64,000 bases of DNA from Bacilli bacterium (GCA_018401215.1 JAGYLA010000001.1:62001-126000); one strand, 5' to 3'; shown: positions 47,088 to 56,572, counted from the first letter of the stretch. Notes: generated from the letters alone by a model not told the origin. Program-made: numbers and translations.

Positions 47088-48011
47088 TTATGATAAGAGT
47101 GATTCTAATTCTTCAATGAAGGCAGGTAATTGATTCAAATCGTCGAGTTTGCAACCACTTGCGAGTGGATGACCACCCCCTTGATAGTTGCTAGCCACTT
47201 GATTAATCGTAATGGACGCCGAACGCAATCGAACGCGCCATTCCGATTCCTTGGTTTGATACACCAAAAACCAAATTGGATAGCCTTTGACATCGGACAA
47301 TTGACTAATAAAGTTTGCAGCAGCGTCATCCGTCAATTGGGCTAATGTAATGTCCTCTTGTGTTAATACCACATAAAGGATCCCTTTGGGTGAGGTTTGA
47401 ATCTTACTTAGAAATTGACCGAGAAATTGAAGTTCTTCGATGGTTTTTTCATACAAGGATTGATACACATCCGTCACGTCAATTCCCGTCTTGAGTAATG
47501 TCGCGGCTTGCGTCAATGTCTCTGCAGTCACTCCGCGGTAACGAAAGCGTCCTGTATCGGTTGTTATGCCCGTCAACAATGCTTTTGCCGCAATCGGTGG
47601 AATCGTGTAATTCCACTCAGTAAGCAGTCGAGTAATGATATTACAAGTTGACGGGGACGTGGTATCGACATAGTCAATGTCGCCAAAGAAATCAATATGA
47701 GGATGATGATCAATTCGCAGTAACTGTTTGGCAGTGTTATAGCGTTGATCATAAATTCGTTCTTGGTTTGCCGTATCCAAACTAATGACGAGCGCGGTTG
47801 GAAATAGCTCATCAGCTACGTCATCGGGTGTGCCAATGAATGCTAAATAGTCTAACGCTTCATAGCGACAAACCACTTGTTTGGTAGGAAACTGATGAAG
47901 GATTGAGTGGCGAAGCCCTTCGCTAGCACCGATGCAATCACCATCCGGGCGAACGTGCGCAATAATAATGATGGGATCTGCGGCTTCGATCATGGTTTTT
48001 ATTTCGTTCAT
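47088..48011 (-). CDS. DHH/DHHA1 phosphoesterase (NrnA-like)
   Basis: 'IAHVRPDGDCIGA', 'RIDHHPHIDFFG', 'NYQGGGHPLASG'. Confidence 0.9.
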   Translation of the reverse strand: MNEIKTMIEAADPIIIIAHVRPDGDCIGASEGLRHSILHQFPTKQVVCRYEALDYLAFIGTPDDVADELFPTALVISLDTANQERIYDQRYNTAKQLLRIDHHPHIDFFGDIDYVDTTSPSTCNIITRLLTEWNYTIPPIAAKALLTGITTDTGRFRYRGVTAETLTQAATLLKTGIDVTDVYQSLYEKTIEELQFLGQFLSKIQTSPKGILYVVLTQEDITLAQLTDDAAANFISQLSDVKGYPIWFLVYQTKESEWRVRLRSASITINQVASNYQGGGHPLASGCKLDDLNQLPAFIEELESLLS

Positions 48012-48117
48012 ATGTACCTCTACTTCGACATTGTAGTGTATAACAACTAGCCAATTTGTACAAGGTAAACAACGACAAACAGGGCGAAATTGGGTATAAT
48101 ATCATTGAGGTAATTCG

Positions 48118-49025
48118 ATGCTTGAAATCAAACATGTTAGTAAATCATACGGCCACATTTTAGCGGTCGATGATGTATCGCTTTCTGTTCAACCAGGTGA
48201 AATATACGGTCTTCTTGGCTTGAATGGTGCGGGCAAAACCACCACATTTCGAATGATTATGAATTTGTTTTCTGCCGACCAAGGGGACATTCTCTTGGAA
48301 GGAGAACCAATTGGGTATCCACAAATGGACCGAATTGGCTTTTTGAGCGAAGACCGTTCGCTAATGACAAAAATGACCGTCAAAGAACAAATGATTTTTT
48401 ATGGTCGTTTAAAAGGAATGGATAAAAAATCCGCAGTCGATGCAATGCGCTACTGGTTGGACCGCTTCAACATCAAAGAATATGAGACTCGCAAAATCAA
48501 AGAGCTCTCCAAAGGAAATCAACAAAAGATTCAGTTCATTACGGCCATCATGCACCAACCAGATTTGTTGATTCTGGATGAACCGTTCAATGGGCTTGAT
48601 CCGATCAATGTGGAATTGTTTATTGATGTGATTCGTGAGTTCTGAAACCAATGGCAAAGCGATTATTTTTCATCGCATCAAAATGCATCACATTGAACAG
48701 TTTTGCGAATCCCTTGTCGTTACTGCGCAATGGACGTGTCGTCTTAGCAGGAAACATTCAGCAAATCAAAGAAGACTTTCAACAAAAGAACATCTTTATT
48801 CAGTGCGAGCATTGATGTCGAGTTTGTTCGTCAACTCGACGGTGTGCTTGCTGTTGTCGAACACAACGACATGATTGAAGTAAAGATTGAAAATGCGAGT
48901 CATGTGGCTAATGTATTTGAAGCAGTGAAACTCTCGCGCGCAAGACGTCAAAATGTTTGATGTTCATGCCAAGTTTGCATGAAGTTTTTGTCGCTAAAGT
49001 AGGAGAAGCGTATGAAGCGGAATAA
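48118..49025 (+). CDS. ABC transporter ATP-binding protein (NatA-like), disrupted by indels after 48640
   Basis: Walker A 'GLNGAGKTTT', signature 'LSKGNQQKIQF', Walker B 'LLILDEPFNGLDP'; hand reading recovers '...PSLHEVFVAKVGEAYEAE*'. Confidence 0.88.
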
Positions 49026-50258
49026 AGCATGGTTTTTGATTGGGTTTAGTCTGCGCCGTAAAATCTTCCGAAAGTCCTTTTTCATCTCCAATGCTGTCAT
49101 CATTTTAGTGATTTCGGTGTTAGCAAATTTGGATCAAATCATTTCTTGTTTGATTCTGAGGACGCGACAGTCTACACCGTGTATTATGCCGATGAGTTTG
49201 ATAACAAATATGAAGACTTGTTTCGAGTCTCCTTGAATGGTCAAGTGGAACAAGGTGTGACGGTGATTGGTTCACTCAACCCTGTGATTGGAAGTGACGA
49301 TGAATTGATTGTCTCGTTGACGAGTGATTTTACAGCGACGGTTGAGAGTAACACTTCGATTCCGGCCTTAACTTATAATTCGATTGTTCAAACACTGAAT
49401 CAAATTAAATTGATTGAGGTGAGTGAACAGTACAGTCTAAGCACCAACGAGGTGATGCGCTTGTCGACCCCCGTGATGATTAATCGTGCGATTACGGTGG
49501 AGGAAGTCACTTCAGAAGAAGATTTATTGATTGACCAAGGCGTTGCGTATGCGATCACGGTTCCATTGTTTTTGGCGTTGGTGTTCGTAATTCAAATGGT
49601 TGGGATGGAAATCTTTGAAGAAAAGTCGACCAAAAGTACCGAGATTATTTTATCGAACGTCACACCTCAGGAACATCTGATCGCAAAAATTGCCTCGTCG
49701 AACATGTATAGTTGGATCCAGTTTTTCTTATTTTTTGTCTATGGGTTATTGGGATTCACGAGTCGGTCTTTGATTGAATCGGTGGCGGGAGAAGCAACAG
49801 CGATTGACGTTAGCATCTTTGTTGATAGTGTGTTAGAAGTCATCCCAGTGGTGTTGGTGTTATACATTATGACCAACATCATTTACTCGATCATTATGGC
49901 AGTGCTTGCGGCAACGGCATACGAGATGGAAGACTTTCAAAAAATCATTTCTCCATTGATGATTACCATGGTGGTTGGATTTTATATTGGATTGTTTACG
50001 ATCTTTGTTCCAGAAACAACGTTTGCGTTGATCATGGCGCACATTCCACTCTTTAGTTTGATGATTGCCCCCGCCTTATGGGTCGCTGGCGTGCTTCAGT
50101 GGTGGAATATTGGTATTATAGTAGTAATCCAAGCAGCGACCATTTACTTGCTGTATCGATATGGAGCTGCATCCTACAAACAAGCTATTTTGGATTATTC
50201 CGGCCAAGGAGTATTTCAACGTTTGTGGAAAATATTACGAGGAAAGCAAGCCGCATGA
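49012..50258 (+). CDS. ABC transporter permease (NatB-like), one indel near 49145
   Basis: ORFs 49012-49236 and 49146-50258 join into one protein; 'VFVIQMVGMEIFEEKSTKSTEIILSNVTPQEHLIAKI'. Confidence 0.85.
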
Positions 50259-50596
50259 TCAACGAAGTTACCGTTCAAGAGTTGAATCAACTACTACCCA
50301 CATCGCCAATCATCATTGACATTCGCGAACCGCACGAACTGTTTACGGGGTTTATCCCCGGAGTGGTAAACATCCCGATGATGACACTTGCGTTAAACCA
50401 TGAAGACTACATGAAGCCTGATCAAACCATTTACATCGTGTGTGAACATGGGGTGCGAAGTGTTCAGTTGATTGAAGTCTTTGCGGCGATGTATCCTAAG
50501 ATGATTAATGTCACTGGGGGCACGGAACTGTATGCAAGATTCTTTCCCCTTGATCAATTCAATGAAGAAGGAGAATATCATGGCAATCGAATATAG
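50255..50596 (+). CDS. Rhodanese-like domain protein
   Basis: 'IIDIREPHELFTGFIPGVVNIPM', active-site loop 'CEHGVRS'; ATG 50255 preferred. Confidence 0.88.
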   Translation: MINEVTVQELNQLLPTSPIIIDIREPHELFTGFIPGVVNIPMMTLALNHEDYMKPDQTIYIVCEHGVRSVQLIEVFAAMYPKMINVTGGTELYARFFPLDQFNEEGEYHGNRI

Positions 50597-50888
50597 TGAT
50601 CAAGCGAATTATTTAAGTAAGTTAGACAAAGGAGTTGGCTTGTTGGTGTTTTATGCTGACTGGTGTGGCCCTTGTAAGATGTTGCATCCAGAACTAGAAA
50701 AACTCGATGCAGATGGCGTACGCATTGTCAAAGTAAATAGTGACACCAATCCATCACTGATGATGGAATTTGGGTTGTCTGGTGTTCCGTCAATGATTTT
50801 ATTTAAAGATGGATTACCACAAGAAAAAACGAGTGGATATCGACCAAAAGCCCAGTTGGAACAGTGGCTTTCTAAGTTTGCAGGATAA
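50580..50888 (+). CDS. Thioredoxin
   Basis: 'FYADWCGPCKMLHPELEKL', 'GVPSMILFKDG'; ATG 50580 preferred. Confidence 0.93.
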   Translation: MAIEYSDQANYLSKLDKGVGLLVFYADWCGPCKMLHPELEKLDADGVRIVKVNSDTNPSLMMEFGLSGVPSMILFKDGLPQEKTSGYRPKAQLEQWLSKFAG

Positions 50889-50891
50889 CCG

Positions 50892-51347
50892 ATGAAGAAC
50901 GCTTCTCATGAGTTATTGAACCAAATGTTGGTTGAAACCTTTAATCAAATTTTGGTGTTGCAAGAAACGTTCATCAACCAGCATGCCGAATTGTCTGTGA
51001 CGATGAATGAAGTGCACGTAATGGAAGCGATTGAGCGCTTTGGCTCTCCAACCATGGCACAAGTCTCACAATACATGCTAGTAACCCCAGGAACATTATC
51101 AACGTCAATCAAACGCTTGGAAAAAAAAGGATACGTGACGCGACGTCAAAACACCGAAGACCGCCGAGTGTATCATTTGTCGATTACTGCGCAAGCATCA
51201 AAGGTCCTCGCAATTCATCAAGACTTTCATCAACGGATGATTGAGGGCATCTTGAATCATCCGGAAGTCGATTTACAAAGTGTCTTTCATACAATCAAAG
51301 TGCTCTTGGAATTTTTTGAGACATTAAAAAAGGAATATGCGAAATAG
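50892..51347 (+). CDS. MarR family transcriptional regulator
   Basis: 'MAQVSQYMLVTPGTLSTSIKRLEKKGYVTRRQNTEDRRVYHLSIT' winged helix. Confidence 0.9.
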   Translation: MKNASHELLNQMLVETFNQILVLQETFINQHAELSVTMNEVHVMEAIERFGSPTMAQVSQYMLVTPGTLSTSIKRLEKKGYVTRRQNTEDRRVYHLSITAQASKVLAIHQDFHQRMIEGILNHPEVDLQSVFHTIKVLLEFFETLKKEYAK

Positions 51348-51359
51348 CATATTTTTTTT
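51334..51359 (+). terminator. Terminator overlapping the marR stop
   Basis: AATATGC-GAAATA-GCATATT-TTTTTT. Confidence 0.75.
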
Positions 51360-51379
51360 GGTATGATACTTCGTAGAGA

Positions 51380-52756
51380 ATGAAGATAAAACAATGGTTG
51401 GGCGATGCCGCCTTTTATCAACGACTGTTCGCGTTGAGTGTCCCGCTTGTGCTTCAGCAACTGATCACAGCAAGCATTCAAATTGTCGATAACGTGATGG
51501 TTGGTCAATTAGGAGAAACAGCGATTGGCGCCGTTGGCGTTGTCAATCAGTTGTTTTTTGTTGTGATTATTTCGTCATTTGGTGTGATGTCAGGGTCAAC
51601 GATATACATGGCACAGTATTTCGGTGCCAAAAACAAAGACAAACTCCAACAAACCTTTCATTTTACGATTCTTGCTGCCCTTGCGGTGGGGGTTGTGGCG
51701 TTTGTCTTGTTTTCCTTTGCCGATGCATTGTTGATTGGTGTGTTTACACAAAACGTAGAGACAACAGCACTGGCTCAAGACTATATCGCAATCATTCGAT
51801 TTGGTTTGTTTGCCTTTGCGGTATCGATTGCGATTTCGAGTAGTTTGCGCGTCGTGGGGATCACGAAACCCATTTTATGGATTTCTGTCATTACAATTAT
51901 TCTTAATACTATTCTTAATGCCATCTTGATTTTTGGGTTGTTTGGGGTTCCGGCCTTTGGTGTGGTTGGTGCAGCCATTGCGACGTTGATTGCACGGGTT
52001 GTGGAAGCACTCTTATCGTTATGGTACTTAATGAAACGTCAAACAATCTTTAAATTGCAGTTGCGAAAACTGTTACAAATTGAATTTAGTGTGGCAAAAG
52101 CTGTTGTGATCATTGGGTTGCCATTATTATTGAATGAGTTTTTATGGAGCATGGGGCAAACAACTTACTTGTATGCTTACTCCACAAGAGGGGACAGTGC
52201 GTTAGCGGCGATGAATGTGACCAACACGATCTCGCAAATTACGTTTGTCATGTTTCAAGCCATCGGGACTGCTGCCGCTGTCTTTGTGGGCAACAAGCTT
52301 GGAGAAAATTCGCTAGAGGAAGCAGAACTCAATGCCAAGCGGTTAATCTTTATTGCAACGATGATTGCAGTCATCGTTGGGCTGATTCAATTTGGCTTAA
52401 GTTTTTATGTTTTGGATTTGTATAGTGTGTCTGAGGTCACCAAACAAGCGGCACAATTTAACATTCGTGTGAATTCCCTATTTGTTCCACTGTATACAAT
52501 GAATGTAACAATCTTTTTTATCATTCGCTCTGGTGGCGATACGGTAAGTACGTTCTTAATGGACTCTGGATTCATGTGGGTTGTTGCGGTTCCGGTAGCA
52601 TTAGCCTTAGCGTTTTTTACAACGTTGCCCATTACCATCATGTTCTTATTGATTCAAGGAACCGAGTTTTTGAAAGTTGCATTTGCGTTTAACCGGTTCT
52701 TTCAACGCCGCTGGATAAAAAATCTAGCATCGACTCCGGACGCGTTAACGCTGTAA
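51380..52756 (+). CDS. MATE family efflux transporter
   Basis: 'ALSVPLVLQQLITASIQIVDNVMVGQLGETAIGAVGVVNQL'. Confidence 0.94.
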   Translation: MKIKQWLGDAAFYQRLFALSVPLVLQQLITASIQIVDNVMVGQLGETAIGAVGVVNQLFFVVIISSFGVMSGSTIYMAQYFGAKNKDKLQQTFHFTILAALAVGVVAFVLFSFADALLIGVFTQNVETTALAQDYIAIIRFGLFAFAVSIAISSSLRVVGITKPILWISVITIILNTILNAILIFGLFGVPAFGVVGAAIATLIARVVEALLSLWYLMKRQTIFKLQLRKLLQIEFSVAKAVVIIGLPLLLNEFLWSMGQTTYLYAYSTRGDSALAAMNVTNTISQITFVMFQAIGTAAAVFVGNKLGENSLEEAELNAKRLIFIATMIAVIVGLIQFGLSFYVLDLYSVSEVTKQAAQFNIRVNSLFVPLYTMNVTIFFIIRSGGDTVSTFLMDSGFMWVVAVPVALALAFFTTLPITIMFLLIQGTEFLKVAFAFNRFFQRRWIKNLASTPDALTL

Positions 52757-52789
52757 AATTGTGATATTCTTGAGTCATAGGAGAATCAT

Positions 52790-53230
52790 GTGAATTATTA
52801 TATTATCATTTCAATTATTGCGATGTTTGTCGCTCAATTCGCTAAAGTCTTTTCAAAATATTTTATTCGCCGTGAATGGGATTGGACGGCGATGTTTGCG
52901 ACGGGTGGAATGCCAAGTTCGCATACCGCGCTTGTGACTGCACTGGCTGTTTCGCTGGGGATGATTGAAGGCTTTGGTTCAATTTACTTTGCGATTACCT
53001 TTGTCTTTGGCATGGTGATTGCCCATGACTCGATGGGCATTCGATTTGAAGCTGGCAAACACGCAAGTGTACTGAACCGGATTGTCGATGACATCAATGA
53101 ACTCTTACAAACCAAAGAAGCCCAGGAAAAAAAACTCAAAGACTTGCTTGGACACAATCCCATTGAAGTGATTGGTGGGTTCTTGCTTGGAATTATAATT
53201 GCCTTGCTTGGATTTTATATCTTCTATTAA
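52790..53230 (+). CDS. Divergent PAP2 family (DUF212) membrane protein, GTG start
   Basis: 'TGGMPSSHTALVTALAVSLG', 'AHDSMGIRFEAGKHASVLN', 'LLGHNPIEVIGGFLLGI'. Confidence 0.9.
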   Translation: MNYYIIISIIAMFVAQFAKVFSKYFIRREWDWTAMFATGGMPSSHTALVTALAVSLGMIEGFGSIYFAITFVFGMVIAHDSMGIRFEAGKHASVLNRIVDDINELLQTKEAQEKKLKDLLGHNPIEVIGGFLLGIIIALLGFYIFY

Positions 53231-53256
53231 AAAGAACCTACTATTGTAGGTTCTTT
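53231..53256. terminator. Terminator between converging genes
   Basis: AAAGAACCTAC-TATT-GTAGGTTCTTT-TT. Confidence 0.9.
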
Positions 53257-54177
53257 TTATTTTATTAAGAATTGATCTAATGATTCAATGACCTGAAGCA
53301 AAGGTGCCAAGGAAGCACTACGAACCTTGCTTGCGAATTTATGACCTCCACCACCAAAGGGTGTGAGGAGCTTTTGTAAATCATATTGGTCTGACTGTGC
53401 ATGCAACACACATTCGTCGTCAAGTTGAACTAGCAAGACGATGATTGACGCTTCTTCAATGCTGCGTAAAATACTAAACAAATCACTAAATTCAAAGTTA
53501 TTTTTCTTGATGGTTGCATAATCAATGATCCAGTACGCCAACCCATTCTCGGTGACTTGAATCGCTTCACTTGCTTGAAACAATGCTTTGGTTGTTTTGA
53601 ACTCACGCTTGGTCAATTGATTGACAAGCACTTTGTACGTTGCTCCTTCATCCAGCAAATAGCCAATTGCTTTCATTGTGGTTTTGGATGTGTAAGGATG
53701 CTGTAAGATCGTCGTATCACTCAAGATACCAAACAATAATAAATTGGCAGTTTTTGGATCCAAACTAAGTGATTCTCGCTCAGCGAGTGTCGCGAGGATT
53801 TCACAGGTCGAGGTTGCTGATTCATTGATTATTCCATGGTCATAAAAGACGGATTCCACCGGATGATGATCGATTAAGATGACAGGATTACCTTCGATTG
53901 CTTTGGGATGAATCAATAATTCCTGTTTGGCGGTATCCACGACAATGACGACGCTTTGCGCCCATTCAGAGTCAACCACTCGTTCAAACGAACCCATCCA
54001 CCGACTTGTGTCTGAGTGTTCTCCAACGACTTTCACGTGTGAAGTCATTGTTGATTGCAACATTGCTTGTAAGCCAAATGCGGCGCCCAATGCATCGCCA
54101 TCAGGATGCAAGTGCGGCACGATGATGACTTGTTTGGCATCCTTACAACGGCGCTGAATGTCGGTAAATGTTCTCAT
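53257..54177 (-). CDS. Second DHH/DHHA1 phosphoesterase (NrnA-like)
   Basis: 'IIVPHLHPDGDALGAAFGL', 'LIDHHPVESVF', 'GGGGHKFAS'; start MRTFTDIQRR at 54177 preferred. Confidence 0.88.
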   Translation of the reverse strand: MRTFTDIQRRCKDAKQVIIVPHLHPDGDALGAAFGLQAMLQSTMTSHVKVVGEHSDTSRWMGSFERVVDSEWAQSVVIVVDTAKQELLIHPKAIEGNPVILIDHHPVESVFYDHGIINESATSTCEILATLAERESLSLDPKTANLLLFGILSDTTILQHPYTSKTTMKAIGYLLDEGATYKVLVNQLTKREFKTTKALFQASEAIQVTENGLAYWIIDYATIKKNNFEFSDLFSILRSIEEASIIVLLVQLDDECVLHAQSDQYDLQKLLTPFGGGGHKFASKVRSASLAPLLQVIESLDQFLIK

Positions 54178-54198
54178 GAAAGTATTATACAACAGTGA

Positions 54199-54228
54199 TT
54201 GACCAAACCACATAAGCTTGCGTATAAT
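54199..54228 (+). promoter_or_regulatory. Promoter for riboswitch transcript
   Basis: TTGACC-N18-TATAAT. Confidence 0.65.
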
Positions 54229-54236
54229 GAATCAAG

Positions 54237-54395
54237 TTTGGTGACTGTTTTTACAGTCTGAAAAAGGAATTGGGTGCAATGCCCAAGCTGTCCCAGCAAC
54301 CGTAACATGGACGAAGACACATAAACCACTGCGTAACCCGCGGGAAGGGGTGTCCAAGGATGAAGTGGAGCCGGTAGACTTGCCAATCGACGTTT
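54237..54395 (+). promoter_or_regulatory. Cobalamin riboswitch
   Basis: 'GGAATTGGGTGCAATGCCCAAGCTGTCCCAGCAACCGTAAC...CCACTGCG...CCCGCGGGAAGGGG...GATGAAGTGGAGCCGGTAGACTTGCC' contains the cobalamin riboswitch core, including the B12-box-like AGCTGTCCCAGCAACCGTAA. Confidence 0.93.
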
Positions 54396-54441
54396 GATGT
54401 CTCCTGGGGATGGGAAATTCATCTTTTTTTGATGATTTTTT

Positions 54442-54476
54442 GTCCACGATTAGTTTGCGCGTGGACCATTTTTTTT
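54442..54476 (+). terminator. Likely riboswitch expression-platform terminator
   Basis: GTCCACG-N11-CGTGGAC then CA and eight T, before the lipoprotein ORF. Confidence 0.75.
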
Positions 54477-54502
54477 GGAGACAAGACATATGAGGAGAAT
54501 GG

Positions 54503-54874
54503 ATGAAACGATTACTTGTCTTGTCGCTATTATTATTTTTGACTGGCTGCATTGTTCAACCCACCGAAGCCCAGACTTGCATTGTGGTGGACGTCATTTA
54601 CGCAGAACAATCGGTCGAAGAATCGTTTGAATTGTGTGGGTCCACCAATTTGGTGGCGGATATTTTGAACGAGCATGCTGACACCTTGCAGTTAGAACTC
54701 ACGAGTTCTAGTTTTGGTGATTATGTCAGCGGCCTAGTGGGCTATAATTTTGAAACTCTCGGGTTGAATTATTTTTGGGAAATCAGTGTCAATGACACAA
54801 CTGCTGAGGTTGGCATTTCGGAATTGATCGTTGGAACAGATGACCGGTTGTTGTTTGAAGCGAGTCCGTATTAA
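54503..54874 (+). CDS. DUF4430-like lipoprotein (putative corrinoid binding)
   Basis: Lipobox 'FLTGC'; 'LNYFWEISVNDTTAEVGISELIVGTDDRLLFE' resembles the DUF4430/transcobalamin C-terminal domain; downstream of cobalamin riboswitch. Confidence 0.7.
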   Translation: MKRLLVLSLLLFLTGCIVQPTEAQTCIVVDVIYAEQSVEESFELCGSTNLVADILNEHADTLQLELTSSSFGDYVSGLVGYNFETLGLNYFWEISVNDTTAEVGISELIVGTDDRLLFEASPY

Positions 54875-55374
54875 TGAAAACCGTTAAGGATGTCGTTGTC
54901 ATTGCCTTTTTATCTTCGCTATTGACCGTCGGCAAGATTTCACTCGCCTCGGTTCCAAATGTCGAAGTTGTATCGTTTCTATTGATTTTGTATACCGTGG
55001 TCTTTGGCTGGCGATATGGCGCACTCACAGCGATTGTGTTTGCGACGATTGAGATCTTAATTTGGGGCGTTGGACTATGGACGGTCGGGTATTACTTTGT
55101 TTGGCCGTTGCTAGTCTTACTTGCTGCGATCTTGCCAAAAACCTTACAAAACATTTTTGGGTACACGATTCTAAGCGGTGGTTTTGGTTTGTCGTTTGGG
55201 TTGTTGTTTGCAATCTACACTGCACCGCTGACGAATGTGTCAATTTGGGTGTATTGGTTGAATGGCATCATGTTTGATGTGGTGCATATGATTGGTAACG
55301 TGGTCGTTATGGTTGTGTTGTATGTGCCAACACGCCGGGCATTAGAGTTTGTCGAAGAGCGACTTCAACGCTAA
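54874..55374 (+). CDS. ECF transporter S component (putative cobalamin/corrinoid)
   Basis: Six hydrophobic segments, 'VFGWRYGALTAIVFATIEI'; overlaps lipoprotein stop; under cobalamin riboswitch. Confidence 0.72.
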   Translation: MKTVKDVVVIAFLSSLLTVGKISLASVPNVEVVSFLLILYTVVFGWRYGALTAIVFATIEILIWGVGLWTVGYYFVWPLLVLLAAILPKTLQNIFGYTILSGGFGLSFGLLFAIYTAPLTNVSIWVYWLNGIMFDVVHMIGNVVVMVVLYVPTRRALEFVEERLQR

Positions 55375-55377
55375 AAA

Positions 55378-55403
55378 AAATGGGTGAGATTCACCCATTT
55401 GAT
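55378..55403. terminator. Bidirectional terminator
   Basis: TGGGTGA-GAT-TCACCCA flanked by A8 and T3. Confidence 0.75.
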
Positions 55404-55410
55404 TTAAGCA

Positions 55411-55608
55411 TTACGCTTTTCTGATTTGTGTTGCTTGAGGTCCACGGTCGTTCACTTCGATTTCGAAGGAAACAGCTTGACCTTCATCTAAAGACTTATA
55501 TCCATCTTCCATGATGTTTGAGAAATGTGCAAACACTTCACGACCATCATCAGCGGTGATAAATCCGTAACCTTTCTCAGAGTTAAACCATTTTACAGTT
55601 CCGTTCAT
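55411..55608 (-). CDS. Cold shock protein
   Basis: '[32 protein letters not shown]'. Confidence 0.97.
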   Translation of the reverse strand: MNGTVKWFNSEKGYGFITADDGREVFAHFSNIMEDGYKSLDEGQAVSFEIEVNDRGPQATQIRKA

Positions 55609-55642
55609 TACGTTTTGTTTCTCCTTAATTTAAACTATAGTC

Positions 55643-55670
55643 ATTATATAGTGAAAATGCTAAAATACAA
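55643..55670 (-). promoter_or_regulatory. Promoter of cold shock gene
   Basis: Minus strand TTGTAT-N16-TATAAT. Confidence 0.7.
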
Positions 55671-55740
55671 TGTATTTACAACAATTTTTTACTTTTTTTG
55701 ACAATAATAACGTTTTTATTTTGTTTTTGAGGTTATTTTA

Positions 55741-56247
55741 ATGCCTTTACTTATGGATGGAGCGGCAATGCAGCGAAGTATTAAGCGGATTGCCCATGAA
55801 ATCATCGAACAACATCAACAAGTCGATCAAATGCTGCTTTTGGGGATTCAAACCCGAGGCGTTTTTTTAGCGCAGCGGATTGCAAAAGAATTGTTTGAGA
55901 TTGATGGGTCAAACGTCGAAGTGGAATCGATTGACGTCAAACCATTTCGTGACGATTTGACCGAGAAACCAGCCATGCAATTACCCCATGTGTCAACCAA
56001 AGACAAGCAAGTCATCTTGATTGATGATGTGTTGTTTACCGGTCGCACACTACGCGCCGCGATGGATGCGGTCATTGCGATGGGTCGACCAACCCGTATT
56101 CAATGCGCGGTATTGATTGACCGAGGGCATCGAGAATTGCCCGTCACCGCAAATTTTATTGGCAAAAATATTGCGACCAAACGCAGTGAACGCGTCTTCG
56201 TGCAATTGGTGGAACAAGATGGAGTGGACCGTGTTGAGCTCGATTGA
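55741..56247 (+). CDS. pyrR: PyrR-like pyrimidine regulator / uracil phosphoribosyltransferase
   Basis: 'LLGIQTRGVFLAQRIA', 'VILIDDVLFTGRTLRAAMDAV', 'VLIDRGHRELPV'. Confidence 0.93.
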   Translation: MPLLMDGAAMQRSIKRIAHEIIEQHQQVDQMLLLGIQTRGVFLAQRIAKELFEIDGSNVEVESIDVKPFRDDLTEKPAMQLPHVSTKDKQVILIDDVLFTGRTLRAAMDAVIAMGRPTRIQCAVLIDRGHRELPVTANFIGKNIATKRSERVFVQLVEQDGVDRVELD

Positions 56248-56572
56248 CCGCGTCATTTCAATGCTTACCATGAAACGTTTGCCGGTCACGATGTCAATGG
56301 AGCAGTTTGCTGCATTTTCTGAGGTCCGTTTTGAAATCGACATTCATGAGATGTTTGTTGATGAAGCACTAACGTTGCTGCGTAATATTGTGAAACACTG
56401 TCCCAAGCAATTAGAACAAATCTATGTGATTCATGGATACCGTTCTGGTCAAGCATTACAACAAGCACTAACCGTAAGTAATTTACGTTCAAAACGAATT
56501 CGATCCGTGCATCCAGCGATGAATCCTGGCATCTCAGTAATCGAATTCAAAAGTGAGGAAAATCATGGGTAG
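56219..56572 (+). CDS. Small Smr-domain protein (exact start uncertain, 56219 or 56261)
   Basis: 'EIDIHEMFVDEALTLLRNIVKHCPKQLEQIYVIHGYRSGQALQQAL...ISVIEFK' matches the Smr pattern (LDLHGxxxxEA...HGxGxG...). Confidence 0.65.
   Translation: MEWTVLSSIDRVISMLTMKRLPVTMSMEQFAAFSEVRFEIDIHEMFVDEALTLLRNIVKHCPKQLEQIYVIHGYRSGQALQQALTVSNLRSKRIRSVHPAMNPGISVIEFKSEENHG

Noticed and set aside
48630-49160. True pseudogenisation of the ABC exporter
   Set aside because: Encoded residues remain sensible in alternating frames on both sides of each indel; no accumulation of missense or in-frame stops.
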